DNA of 64,000 nucleotides from Lyophyllum atratum (taxonomy: Eukaryota > Basidiomycota > Agaricomycetes > Agaricales > Lyophyllaceae), in assembly GCA_014905825.1 (NCBI GenBank), contig JACGCN010000007.1, positions 1,426,001 through 1,490,000 on the forward strand, read 5' to 3'. Position numbers and translations under genes: made by a program. The notes under the pieces were generated by a model. It did no database searches. It saw only the letters and a program-made list of their open reading frames with translations, and was not told the origin of the DNA. Position 1 is the stretch's first letter, and each line of letters opens with the position of its first letter. This document shows positions 15,374 through 27,294 of the stretch, one piece after another.

Positions 15374-18300
15374 ATGAAGGTCACTGGTACAGGCTCGAAA
15401 TCATCACCTATAGCCATTGACGACTCCGAGGAAGAAGTATTACAAGAACTTGTCGGGGGAACTGGCTCCGACTCCAACGCATCATCTCCCAAGCAACAGT
15501 TTACAAGCGATTCGCACGACAAGCCATCGAGACACCCCGCCTTTACCGGTGCAGCTATGGGACACTATCAGAATGCAGGCTTGGAGGGTGATGCTCTCTC
15601 TATCTCAAATATTCTTTGCCTTTTGACATTTCCTCCTTTCAGGCAAACGGCCACTGAAGCGTAAAAGAGTTATGAATGACGGTCCAATTGCAGGTCCCAG
15701 TCAACCGCGGCAACCTTTACCGCACCAGTTACCTGCTCCGCTCCTGAGCAAGAAAGCGAAGAAGCGGCGACGAAAGATGGAGCGTCAGGCCGTGGAGGCA
15801 GAGGCTTTATCCCTTGAACACCAAACGTGGACAAATGCCCTGAATCGTTCATTGGCGGAATTAGTTCCATCGCCTATGATGCAGTCCTGGCCAATAAACG
15901 GCATGGGGCACGATAAATCTCACTTCGAGCCCGAGGTTCCCAGCCCCTTTTCATCCTATAGCACCGTACACAACGCTCCACGTCCTCAATATCCTGCGGA
16001 ACGGCAAAGCGCTTCCTCATCTGCCTGGGTTACATCTATGACAATGGCTGCCGAGTCCCCTGCGCAAGATAGTTTCGCTCCTTGGGAGTATCCGTTCATT
16101 CCGAAATGGCCTGATTTCCTTCAGTCTTCTTCACCACCCCCAACGCACCATACGCACGTGCCTTCCGCCCCGCAGCCCACACCAAAGCAACTGGCTCTAC
16201 CGGTGCCCTTACCAGCTCCGCCTCCCGCTCTCGCTCCCGCTCCCGCCCCTCCTCCGGCGCCTCTTCAGTCTATTGGAATGAAACCCGACCAAGACCCATC
16301 CAGCAAACACGGTCTATATCAGATTTCGGCGGGCACTGCCTCGTCTAAGAGTGATGCGGCACCATACATTCCAAATCCTGCACGTACGCTCGTGATGGAA
16401 CAGTTGCCTAAGCCGAATCGTACCAAAGACTTTGTCAATTCCTGGAGTAAATCGGCCTGCGGGGCCTATCCGGTCTACCTTAATATCGATCCACCCGCTG
16501 CAAAGGCTTTAGTTGAATTTGCTACTGCAGAACTGGCACGGAAGGCTTGGAGCAGTCCTCGGCTCGGCTCTGCCCTCGTTGGGCTGAAGACCCATCAACT
16601 GAAGGGCCGACCAAGGGAAGACCTCATCAAAGTCTGGTGGTATCGGGTGGACGGAGTTGGGGCCAACGCAGGAGTTGGTGAAATTGAGGAGGGAGAGATT
16701 GAGGGCGACGCTACTGAGCAGGAAATAGAGGTGCCCGTGAAGAAGGAGACCAAGAAGGAGAGGAAGGCGAGGCTCGCGCAGGAACGACAGTTGAAGCAAG
16801 AACGAAAGCAAAAGAAAGTACAAAACCTGAAACCCGGAGCGACCCTTGCCCAAACGCCATCTCAAGCGAAAGCTGTGCTACCTGCCGAGCCAACAATACC
16901 CAAGGAACCGGTCATTCAACCGATGCTCTCGCTGCCACCAAACCCTACCATCTATTCGGCTTCGGATCACAACCATACATACTACTCCGCGATGCTCCCA
17001 CCCCTAGCTCACCCTCTGCCACAACGACGTCCTCCAACGCGCAACCCGGCTCCTACTGCGCCGCCCCTCCCGCCACAATCTGCGCTCGAGACGCTTTGGC
17101 GACCGAGACACGAGCTCCCGAGAAGACCACCTCAGCAGACCTTGGTACTTCAAGAGACCAGAGCACCCCAGCACCTGCCTGACAACGGATCTGTATCTGC
17201 ATCAATTGCTTCCTCTCGGTCTCTGTCCCCGGCACCGCTTTCCCCGCAATTCGCTAAACCCAAACTCCGGGCGGCAACACCGACGAAGCGCACAGCCTCA
17301 CCGGGGTATGAAGACATGGAAGTGGAGGATGATATGGAGTTGGAGTCGCCAAAGACACTCCAACGAGCCCATCTTGATTTTGCCTCCTCATCCGCGCCCG
17401 TGAAGAACCACGTTATGACATCTATCCTGGCCCCGGCCCACGTCCCGCCGCCCACTCCCGCACTCGCAGTTGCAGACGAAGTACTGGACGCATCATCATT
17501 TGTTACACCGAGGGCCAACCATGGCGGTGCCACCTCGATCACGACAACCCCTGATATCACTATTACCCCAGGAACGCTACTCGACCCTGCTGTTCCACCT
17601 CCTGCTAGCATCACGCCGCCTGTTTTATCAGCCTCGCCTCCGCTTGAGCCCCGTGCGACTAGGGGTGCGCCCAAAGGCCCTAGTTATGCTAAGCGTTCGT
17701 TATTAGCACGACACAAGGAGCTAGCGGAGAGGATAGCGCAGAGCAAGATGGAGCTTGGACTCGTTACGACTACTATCACGCCACCGCCTGATTCGACTAT
17801 CACTTCTACGACTACACCAGCGCCTGATTCAACTATCAATTCCTCCGTTCCTACGAGGGCGACTTCGCCTATACCTCGCGACGATGACTCGGAGAAGCGG
17901 GCGATGGAGGACAGACTGAGGTCGTTGGTGTTGAAGAGTCAGAGGAACAAAGTAAAGATGTCCGTCTCTACGACCCCGTCAACGACCGAAACTTCAGATC
18001 CTTCTCCCATCTCATCATCGTCTGTGTTACCCACGCCGTCGCTTCCTTCGACCGCCGTGTCGTCTGTGCCCCAGACCAATGCTATCTCCACTTTGAGTTC
18101 TCATAGCTTCTCCTTGGACGACCTCGCTGTTTCTTTCATCACCGAGACGATCGAGATCGCGAAAGCTGCGCCCACCATAGAAGCTCCCCCAGTCCCATCT
18201 CCGACGCCAACCCCGACCCTGGCCTCAACTGCAAACATGAACACCAAGCTTGAGCTTGCTGCGAAGCACAAGCGGCTGGAGGCTCAGATCGCGGAGAGCA

Positions 18301-18757
18301 AGGCCCTCATGGTGAAGCTTACCCAGGCGAAGACGAAGCAGGAGCGGGAGAGCATTCTGGCCGTTATGCGCGAACGAAGCCGGTGCGTCTTCTACCTCCT
18401 GCTCCCTCGTCCCTTGTCCCTCTCCTTTCCGTGTCGGTGGTGGCGTGCGCAGGGGGAGTGGGTGTGCGTGTGTGTTATGAAGGAGCGGCTGAGTAATATT
18501 TTTTGTTTGTGTGTTTTTTTTGTGATTGCAGGATCGCGGAGGACGAGGATGGCGCTACCGCCGCTACACCGAAATCCGGCATCGGCAATGGTAGCACTGG
18601 CATTGGCAACAGCACCGGGAATGGGGACAGCAACTTCAAGATTAAAGCGCAGGTCAGCCAGGCTCAGATAATGAAGAGGTGGCCTGGATCGCATGAACGT
18701 GTTGGTGTCCTTATTGTTAGCGATGACGAGGAGGATGACCGCAGCGATGGTGCTTGA
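15374..18757 (+). CDS. Large RRM-like, proline-rich protein, 1059 aa
   Basis: Conserved basidiomycete-type protein of unknown function with a single RNA-recognition-motif-like region. Three exons: 15374-15587, 15643-18382 and 18532-18757. The N-terminus is acidic (AIDDSEEEVLQELV), followed by a basic cluster (KRPLKRKR, KKAKKRRRKMERQ) that could be a nuclear localisation signal. A globular block then starts at VMEQLPKPNRTKDFVNSW, continues with ALVEFATAELARKAW and ends REDLIKVWWYRV, resembling an RRM beta-alpha-beta core. After it come an acidic GEIEEGEIEGD segment, a Lys/Glu-rich coiled-coil-prone stretch and several hundred Pro/Ser/Thr-rich residues. Two short similar helices follow (RHKELAERIAQSKMELGLV and KHKRLEAQIAESKALMVKL). 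ATG 15374 is the first in-frame ATG; an earlier exon is possible. RNA binding is inference. Confidence 0.75.
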
Positions 18758-20305
18758 TTTTTCTTTTCTTCGCGTTCTCGGTGCACATAGGTACGTGTTC
18801 TCTTGTCGGGGTGTGCCTGCCCTGCGATGGCCCCGGAAATTCCAGAACTCGGTTCTGGGACCAGGGAACGGCGCGGGGCGTTCACATCAGAGGTGGCTGC
18901 TCTCGTTGGTGGTGGTTGGTGGTGGTGGTAGGGTTGTGACGAAGGGGGCACTGCGAACCATCTCCGGAAGTTCTTGTATATCCTCTTACACCTTTGAACT
19001 ATGATTTCTCTGAAAACTGTACAGGAAGGCTGGCCGCTCGTGGCGCCTTCTTTCGTGGGCCCAAGGTAAGTCTACCCGTGGTGTCCTGATACTAGTGCGC
19101 ATGCTGATACAGGATAGATCAAGTGCGCTGAGCGCCCTTTGAGGTGTTATTGGGGACGTCAACGGGTCTTCGATGGTGAGGTTTCTGCGCTAGTCGGAGG
19201 TGTCGCATCGATTGTGGCTGCCGAGACTATCAGCGCGCGAGATCCGAAGGAGGGCTCGGAGGGTGTGCGTGCAGCCTCAGGGATAAAAGGTAAATCATGG
19301 CCATGCGTGCGATAACCTTTTTCGGCATGTGGATGTATCTCTAGGCTCATTAACACGACGTTGACGTTTTTGAATCGGGACTGTTGAGATTTGTCTCAAG
19401 ACGAGTCAAGTCTTTGAGTGGTTGTGAATCGTTTCGAATTGGTTGTGGGTCTGAGGCACCAGAATCGTACATAGCATTTCGGAAAGTTGGAAGTATACGT
19501 GGTAAATAGAATACAGAGGAATCGTAAGGTCCATGCAGTGGTGCCCTACCCCAACTACCCTATCGTGATCATCGCGATGATCAATCAGTCTAACGCTAGC
19601 AACCTAGGCTAAGGATGGATTGTGGGGATATCGATGGGCACGGTCTAATCGCGCAGCTTGGGAAACATCCAGTATGGAATAAAGCAAGGAAACCAGTTAA
19701 TTTCCCTGTCATCTAAACTAAGGCACATGGTCTAACTATAATGACACACGAGTGGTTCTCTCAGAACACGAGGATCAGGCTCAGCTCTGGAAGGGCGCTC
19801 GGTGGTGTGGGATATTTTTAGTCAGACTCAGCCGGTGCCGTCCCCTCCGCGAAATACAAGCTGCTAAACGGCAGGAATTACAGCCGTCCACAGAGGCACT
19901 TTTCTTGTTCTTCATAGACTTGTGTATTCGCTGTCAGGCCAACAGCGGTGATCCGACAGACGAGGCAAGTACAAAAGAGGAGGAACGATTGAGGAAGGTT
20001 GTGGAAGGAAAGAGGCGATGCGCGGCTGACCAATGCTCGCGTGGCGACCACAGCTTACAAAACAGAGGCCAAACAAACGCCTTAACAGCTTATCCCCTCA
20101 CTACCACCTGGTCTCTCAGCGTCCTCGCTAGCCAGACCTTGTAAGTCCTCAATCTCGCAATTAACAGCACAATCCGCTTATAAGATTCTCATTTTTTCTC
20201 AAATCGCCCCAAAATCGCCTTCTCGCCACCGACTATCTCCTCGACCATCGTTTGATCGTGTGCGATTGCCTCGCCACATCTCAGTTTTCAAGCACATATC
20301 TGCCA
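18758..20305. other. Intergenic region, no gene supported
   Basis: This is the 3' flank of the RRM-like gene and promoter of the UBC gene. Open frames around 18693-19004 and 19752-20144 have no family signature or codon pattern and are not called. Confidence 0.45.
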
Positions 20306-21002
<697 letters not shown>

Positions 21003-22346
21003 TACTGGAATCTAACCGATCGTTCTGAACCCTGGCGTTATTGAGATGGTCGTCCGGGCTCTGTTCGAGTGTTCTGTATCATTTTTTGCTTGTCGCACCT
21101 TGTACCACGCATTCTCTTCGAGACAATATCAGCATCCTTTCCATATCTTGAAAATTCTAAAATGTCATGGAAATGTTGAGCGTACGTGTTCCTCGATCCA
21201 GCATTCGATGATGCAAGTCGAGAGAGGCACTAAGCGAGGCGCCCCCCGAGATATTGGGAACCAGCCATTGCACCCACCGCCCAGTACACCTAGTAGTATG
21301 TTTAAGGGGTACAGGCTGTGACGGAAGCTGATTGCATTTCTAGCGTGAGCGAAGTATGTGAATTGATTTCTAATCAATTGAACTTGCAGCGCAACTTGAA
21401 AAGTTCGGCAAAAGTCGACACCTTAGTTGCATCTTCTCCCCTGGACCTCAACTGAGCTCTTACACTTGCGGCTGTACTCGGAATACTGATTTATGGATTC
21501 CATCCAGATCACTTTAGTACCCGTTCCGCCGGCTTGGCAACCTACCCACTGTTGGCCCTCACACTGCCTTGATCTCGTTTGCGCAGCGAGCGACCGTCGA
21601 GCAACATATCGACATTCGTCTCCGCGTGAAGAGCTCACACACTCGGCGACGCTTCTGTTCAAAACGTGGCAACAAGTCCAACTGGCTGCCTACCCTTGCT
21701 GTTTGGTGACAAATAGAAGGGTTTTAGCAATTCAATTCACAACGATGCTCACGCGGCAAGTACTACTTCTCCGAGTTTGGCTGTTTCCTGGAAAACTACG
21801 CGTCGGTGTCTGGGAATTTAAGCCCCTTCAGGACTTTTCTGCGCGTGCTACAGCGTCTTTTCCACGAATATCAACATTAGCTATCAAGGAGTGCCGTGTT
21901 CCATGAAATCAGTCGCACCTTCCGCCTCACTGCCACATCACCTCCCCGAATAAAGGCGGCCCCGCTCCTCTTACACTCCGTCGATTGAGGCAAAGAGTCA
22001 TACTGATATAGTTTCTTCGGCGATATTATCGCTCAAGTCGACTCTATACCTCAACACGAGACGTATTTGACAAGCGGAACATTTGAAAACGTCATTTTAC
22101 AGGTACAGCTACCTCTAAGCTTGTCTGGATTGCTCAGGGAACGGTGCTCGGCAACTTTGCCTGACTTCTGCGCAGGAGAACCCTGACGACTTGCCGAGAA
22201 GACAGAGACCCGGTATACCTCAGGGCTGGAAGAATGGAAGACTATATGAACCTCGCGAGATTAGACTGTATCGAACATTCTCTCCGTGTCTTTCCATCTC
22301 TCTACTGCTCCCACCTGTCCTCCTCACGCCAGTGAATTGACACGCG
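21003..22346. other. Intergenic region, nothing recognised
   Basis: Short open frames on both strands only. No repeats or RNA genes were recognised. Confidence 0.45.
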
Positions 22347-23068
22347 ATGTACCACAATCACCCTTATGACGGTTGGGCAGAGTCAGGCCAAGGTCAATCC
22401 TCGCCCTGGCCCGCGAATCCGCCGCCCTCCGTCCTCGGAGCTCTCCCATATCCCACTATTTCCTACGCCTCCAGCATCGTCACGTATCATATCACAAGCT
22501 TCTCGCCCAACGTGCTCAACTCCAAGGTCGTCGGCCCGCAGGGACACGTACACTTCATCATAAGGACCGATAACGAGATGCCAGGGTATACAGCTATCAA
22601 GAATTCCCAGCAAAGCAGCATCGCGCTCATTGAATGGAAATCTTCGCCGATAATCGAGATCCGCAATCTTCTTACGAAGCAGCCGGTGAAGAGCTGGCTT
22701 AGGCTCACTCATGACCGCAGGTTTGTGGTTTTCCTCAATCCCCTTCGTGCGGTACTGATTAGATTTTTTTGCGAAACACAGTGCCCGGTCTATGGAGGTC
22801 CGAGGTGTAAAGTATCTATGGGCGCCACATAATCAGTCCATCAACGTAAGTGTTGATTCCGTCCTCCACTGCACTGCTTTATATTAACGGGTGCCTGTTT
22901 GCTGTGTAGTTGCACGCCGGAGACTTTGCGCGCACGTTTCTAGCGAATGTGTCGAGGACCCAGACGTCTATCGCCATTCAAATAACATCTGATGCGCTCC
23001 AACAAAGATTGTTGGAGAGCGTTGTAATCGCTGCGCTCCTCCTGCAGTGCGGGCGCAACATCGACTGA
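22347..23068 (+). CDS. DUF6593-family protein, 198 aa
   Basis: Small soluble beta-rich protein of a family common in Agaricomycetes, function unknown. Three exons: 22347-22720, 22782-22845 and 22910-23068, phases consistent. Recognisable blocks are YHITSFSPNVLNSKVVGPQG, then DNEMPGYTAIKN, then IALIEWKSSPIIEIRN, then SMEVRGVKYLWAPHN and the end ALLLQCGRNID, which is the usual C-terminus of the family. There is no signal peptide and no membrane segment. The family assignment comes from memory of this pattern. Confidence 0.8.
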
Positions 23069-24321
23069 ATCTTTGCTCGAGTCCAAAGTAGAAACTCTCG
23101 CTATTCTGCGCTCCGGAAGACAAGGACCGTAGCTAATAATCCAAGCGTCGTCGCTATTTATTTTTATTCGCTTTCCAATTGTATTCCTAGTACCGTGCTG
23201 TCCGCAAGCTTACCGACTCCGCGTAGATGATTTTACGGGCTTGTTACAGGCAATCGCTGACCAAATACTGCTGCTACAGGTTGTATATCTCCATAATATA
23301 TTTATATCTAAACTTTACTTCTCTCGTCGCCTCGAGGCTGTATACGCAGATTTCGAAGTCCGAGGTTCCCGCGATTGTATATGATACTGGAGTATGTTTG
23401 ACGGGAAGACAAGTGCCCGGGGAGCAAGCAGAAGCAAACAGCGCTTTGAAATCAACCACGACCTCCTCAAGAAGTGGCTTGCCTCTGCTGATACACTGGT
23501 ATGATCACGGCCAATGCGAAACAAGTTGAACCTAAGGTCGCTTGGCTCTATCCTTGTGTCTATTTTAAAGGGAGGCTCTCAGGATCCTCTGGGTGAGTGA
23601 GGAAAATACAACCTTTTAGTCTATCATCGGCCATCATGTGATATTCGTCCGAGTGCTACGCCTGTGCTTCCGAAACGTCGCGCGTGAGCTATGGTTCGGG
23701 CCATCGGAACTCTCAATCGACCAGTCGACCAATGTAAGGATGTCCAGCCATGCCGTGACACCTCCGCGCTAAATATCCACAGTCTCGACTGCCTGATCCT
23801 CTCCGTGGCCTCATGGCTCCAAAGCTATTTAGTCCAGGCAGACACACATGATGTCCTCCAAGCATCCCGAAAGTGGTTGGTCTGGGGTCACGTTCTCTTG
23901 AAATCCATTCAACGCGGATCCGAGTGGCGAAAATTTCGAGGCTTCTCCGTCCCGTCGATCCTGTGTTCAATGATCTTCAATCTCCATTCAGAAATTGGAC
24001 AAAGTCGCTCGCACTCCCCGTGGCATACATACGGTGCGTGTATCCGCAACGGCGCAGCTGAGGCTGCGACCTGCTGGCAGGAATCATCGTGACCGTTCAG
24101 ATGATACTCGTACCCTCACAACCCACGAACTCGGGGACAGTCTTCGCCACAAATTCTACCGGTACGACCGAGCAAGGTGGGCTCTCACAAGACCATTCCA
24201 CATGGTGGGGACTCAATTTTGGGAACCGATTTTTTCTATAAATTCGCTGGACACATTTGTGAAGGGTTAGGCAAGGCTCCCCGCATTTCAAACATTCCTA
24301 CTTCCCTCCTTTAGCACCAGG
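23069..24321. other. Intergenic region upstream of GH16 gene
   Basis: The only regulatory-looking element is a TATA-like box at 24237-24244. Open frames near 23691-24092 are weak and unsupported. Confidence 0.45.
24237..24244 (+). promoter_or_regulatory. TATA-like box of the GH16 gene
   Basis: TATAAATT on the plus strand, about 80 nt before the ATG at 24322. Position is typical for a fungal core promoter. Confidence 0.5.
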
Positions 24322-25900
24322 ATGGCACCTCTCATTCGATTCGCGCTCCCGATTTTTTTTGCCACCACCAGAGTTATAGGTGCTACTTACGGCCAAACCG
24401 ACAGCATCAGTGGATCTGGTTTTTTGAACGCCTTTTCAGTCCAAAATATTGCTGACCCGACTCACGGACGCGTGTAAGCTTTTCAAGAATATTTGTGCTG
24501 AAATATCTACTGATCTACGTCTCCAGAAACTATGTCAGCGCTTCGACGGCGGCTAGCGAGAACCTGACTTTCTCGTCTGGTGACCACTTTGTACTTAGAG
24601 CAGACTTCAAGAAGACTCTTAGCGCCAGCGGGCCTGGCAGGGATTCTGTTCGGATACAATCGAATAAACAGTATAGGACTTCTGTGACCGTGTAAGTTGA
24701 CACGTCTTGATTGATTGTTCTCGACTTTTAGGATCTAACCTCTGATCCAGATTTAACGTTCGCCATATGCCGCAAGGTTGCGGGTTCGTTCATTTTTCGG
24801 CTTATCGTCACGGTCTCCGCACTAAAGATGAACTTTTCAGTACTTGGCCTGCTCTGTGGACCGTTGGCGGCAATTGGCCCACCCAGGTAAGCATGGAGAT
24901 TGTCTCATCCTTGCTCCCCACCCATGCATGTTATTTTAGGGCGAGATAGACATATTAGAAGGCGTGAATGATCAAGGGACCAATGCTGCTACTTTGCACA
25001 CTAACGCGGGTAAGCCGGAGGCCCCGTAAGGATAAATTTCCTCGGCGATTGACACGTGTCTCGTTATTTTTGAAGGATGCACCATGCCTGCCTCACGCGC
25101 GCAAACAGGGTCCGTATATCAATCGAGGCGTTATATGTACTTGGCACCTAGCTCATACCCACGGCTTTAACAGAACGACCACGGGAACGAACTGCGACTC
25201 TGCAGCTACAGGTAATGCCGGGTGCGGAGTCAAGTTTACCGACGCGCGAAGCTATGGGCCGACCTTCAACAATAATGGAGGAGGATGGTGAGTTACGTTA
25301 CCGCGACATGATTCGCCTGCCTAACTCGGCTACCCCAGGTATGCTATGGAGCGAACAACTTCCTTTATCAAGGTCTGGTTCTGGACGAGATCGGCTACGA
25401 ATGTCCCGGCCGACGTGAAAAATGGCGCGACCTCTGTCAACACAGGCAACTGGGTACTTTTTTCTTTGGGCATATCCTCCAGTTGTTTTATTCAGCCTTG
25501 GCTTATTACCAGGGAACCCCTGTCGCCTATTTCCCGAACACATCCTGTGACATTGCAACCCATTTCGGCGCACACAATATTGTTATCAACTGCAAGTGTC
25601 AATTTTCTCTATATGCTTTTTACGTAACTGACTTTCTGATTCTGTTAGTGACATTCTGTCAGCTGTTCATCTACAAATAGGAAGAATTTTAATACTTACA
25701 TCAGACCATCAGGTGGAGATTGGGCTGGTAATGTATATGGCTCGTCAGGGTGTCCTTCATCCTGTGTCGGTGCGTTCTTCCTCATCTATACGTTGAAGTG
25801 CTATAAGATTCTGATCACCAACGCAGATTTTGTCAACAACAACCCTTCCGCATTCAGCAACGCATACTTCGACTTCCAGTGGCTCAAGATTTACGGATAA
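24322..25900 (+). CDS. Secreted GH16 endo-1,3(4)-beta-glucanase (laminarinase type), 315 aa
   Basis: Retaining glycoside hydrolase that cuts beta-1,3 (and mixed beta-1,3/1,4) glucans, either in the fungus's own wall or in food. The catalytic motif GEIDILEGVNDQG is complete, with nucleophile and acid/base glutamates in E-I-D-I-L-E. Other family blocks are GRVNYVSAS, GRDSVRIQSNKQY, CTMPASRAQTG, YAMERTTSFIKVWFW, PVAYFPNTSCDI and NNNPSAFSNAYFDF. An N-terminal hydrophobic segment ending near VIGA looks like a signal peptide. Twelve exons: 24322-24473, 24527-24691, 24751-24783, 24841-24886, 24940-25009, 25076-25109, 25174-25287, 25339-25453, 25513-25591, 25649-25657, 25713-25769 and 25827-25900. 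Exon 10 is only 9 nt, and intron 9 is GC-AG (GCAAGT). With both, NLTFCGDWAG matches the family and the total is in phase. Confidence 0.93.
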
Positions 25901-27294
25901 ATATTATCGTTAGACGCAGTCTCAAGCACTGCTACGTACTTCAGGGTCATGCCAGCACGACCATGATTTGTATAGCAGGAATATCGATCACATGGTAAAG
26001 TTGTACTAGTATCGGGCTTTCTCTTGGGGTTCTCTGGATCAAATGTCCTCGCTCTACGTATAGTTTATTTGTTGTATGTACGATGGAATCAATCAAACAA
26101 CTTTCGCACTCTTTTCTGACCCTCCTGAGTCTGATTGCGTTCACGGAACTGATCTCTGTCATTCGTTGCCATCACAGGCGCCGGCTTTATCTTATCTATC
26201 AATTGTTTCGAGTACACTAGGCGCTCCTGACTACTTTGTACTTTGGTGTCCAAGGACGAGTTGCGAGGTTCCAGAATGCCTCGGCATTACCATATTCTCG
26301 GTTCCACAGTTTTAGTCGTCGGGTATTCACTTGAAAACCTGCAGTAGACGAGGTGCCGTTCTCAAGCAGATATATCGCTAAGGGACGAGGAGTTTTAAGT
26401 AGAGTTTGGCGTTTCAGTTGAAAGCCCGCAGCAGATGAGGCGTCATTCTCAAGCAAATATATCGGCAAGAAACGAGGTCAACCGCACGAACAGACCGTAA
26501 GACGGGAGGAACAGTACCTCACTTATCATGACGTTTCACATAAGGTCCTTTCCTAGACGAAGGGCTTCCAATCACACTGTACAGGGACAGGTACTTTTCA
26601 CGGGTTCTGATACAGGAACGCCCGATGACCTTCGTTTTTACCCAGACTTCAGAAATCTAACCCAGGTCAATTGCTCGGAGTCGTTGTGTTACCACCAGTT
26701 CGTGAGCCAGGTCCAGGTATCGGGGAGGTCCAAGTTTGCCCAGGCTGTGTCGGCGCCGTCCAACTTAGAGGCGAGATTGTTGCCAGAGCATGAGGATAGC
26801 CATTCAACCCGCCTCCCTGCTTGAGTTACCGCCACGACTCGTGATTATTGTGTCGTTACTACAATCGCCACAATCTTATTGTTTGAGGCGAAGCATCGGG
26901 GGTGACTTCGGGGAGTAGTACTTTGTCATGTAGCCCGGATAGACTATGTAAAAACTTCAAACTAGTAAGGCTCGAATGAGTTTTTGATGAGTTTGTTGTT
27001 TTTCTGTTTAGCGACAGAGTCAACAACTTGGTGTCCGCTGGAACTTGAGCTTGAAGCTTTGGAAGACCCGCGCTCAAAGACATCGGCAAATCGAAAGTAA
27101 ATGAACCGAAGCTCGGAGCTCGAGATGGTAGACTTGTGTGGAGAGGAATGAAGTTACTTTGCTCTCGAGGAGTCAGAGGAGTCCCGCACCCTTAATTTTA
27201 GAAGTTTGTTATTGTTACTTTTGGAGGTCATCACCTCCCACAGAATTGTTGACAGCCGCCTTGTTATTATTCTCCCTTAAGTTCATGATCAGCC
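25901..27294. other. Intergenic region with a diverged direct repeat
   Basis: No gene is supported. It holds the 65-bp repeat pair at 26326-26477. A short open frame at 26528-26824 has no recognisable features. Confidence 0.45.
26326..26477. repeat. Two 65-bp direct repeats, ~80% identical
   Basis: Copies at 26326-26390 and 26413-26477 are the same length and align without gaps. Both contain TTCTCAAGCA then ATATATCG and end ACGAGG. By eye there are about 13 differences, most of them transitions. Confidence 0.7.

Noticed and set aside
19752..20144. Plus-strand 130-codon frame upstream of the UBC gene
   Set aside because: No recognisable domain; it overlaps the likely UBC promoter.
23691..24092. 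Plus-strand open frame of 133 codons before the GH16 gene
   Set aside because: No signature, no splice partners, and overlapping equally long frames on the other strand.
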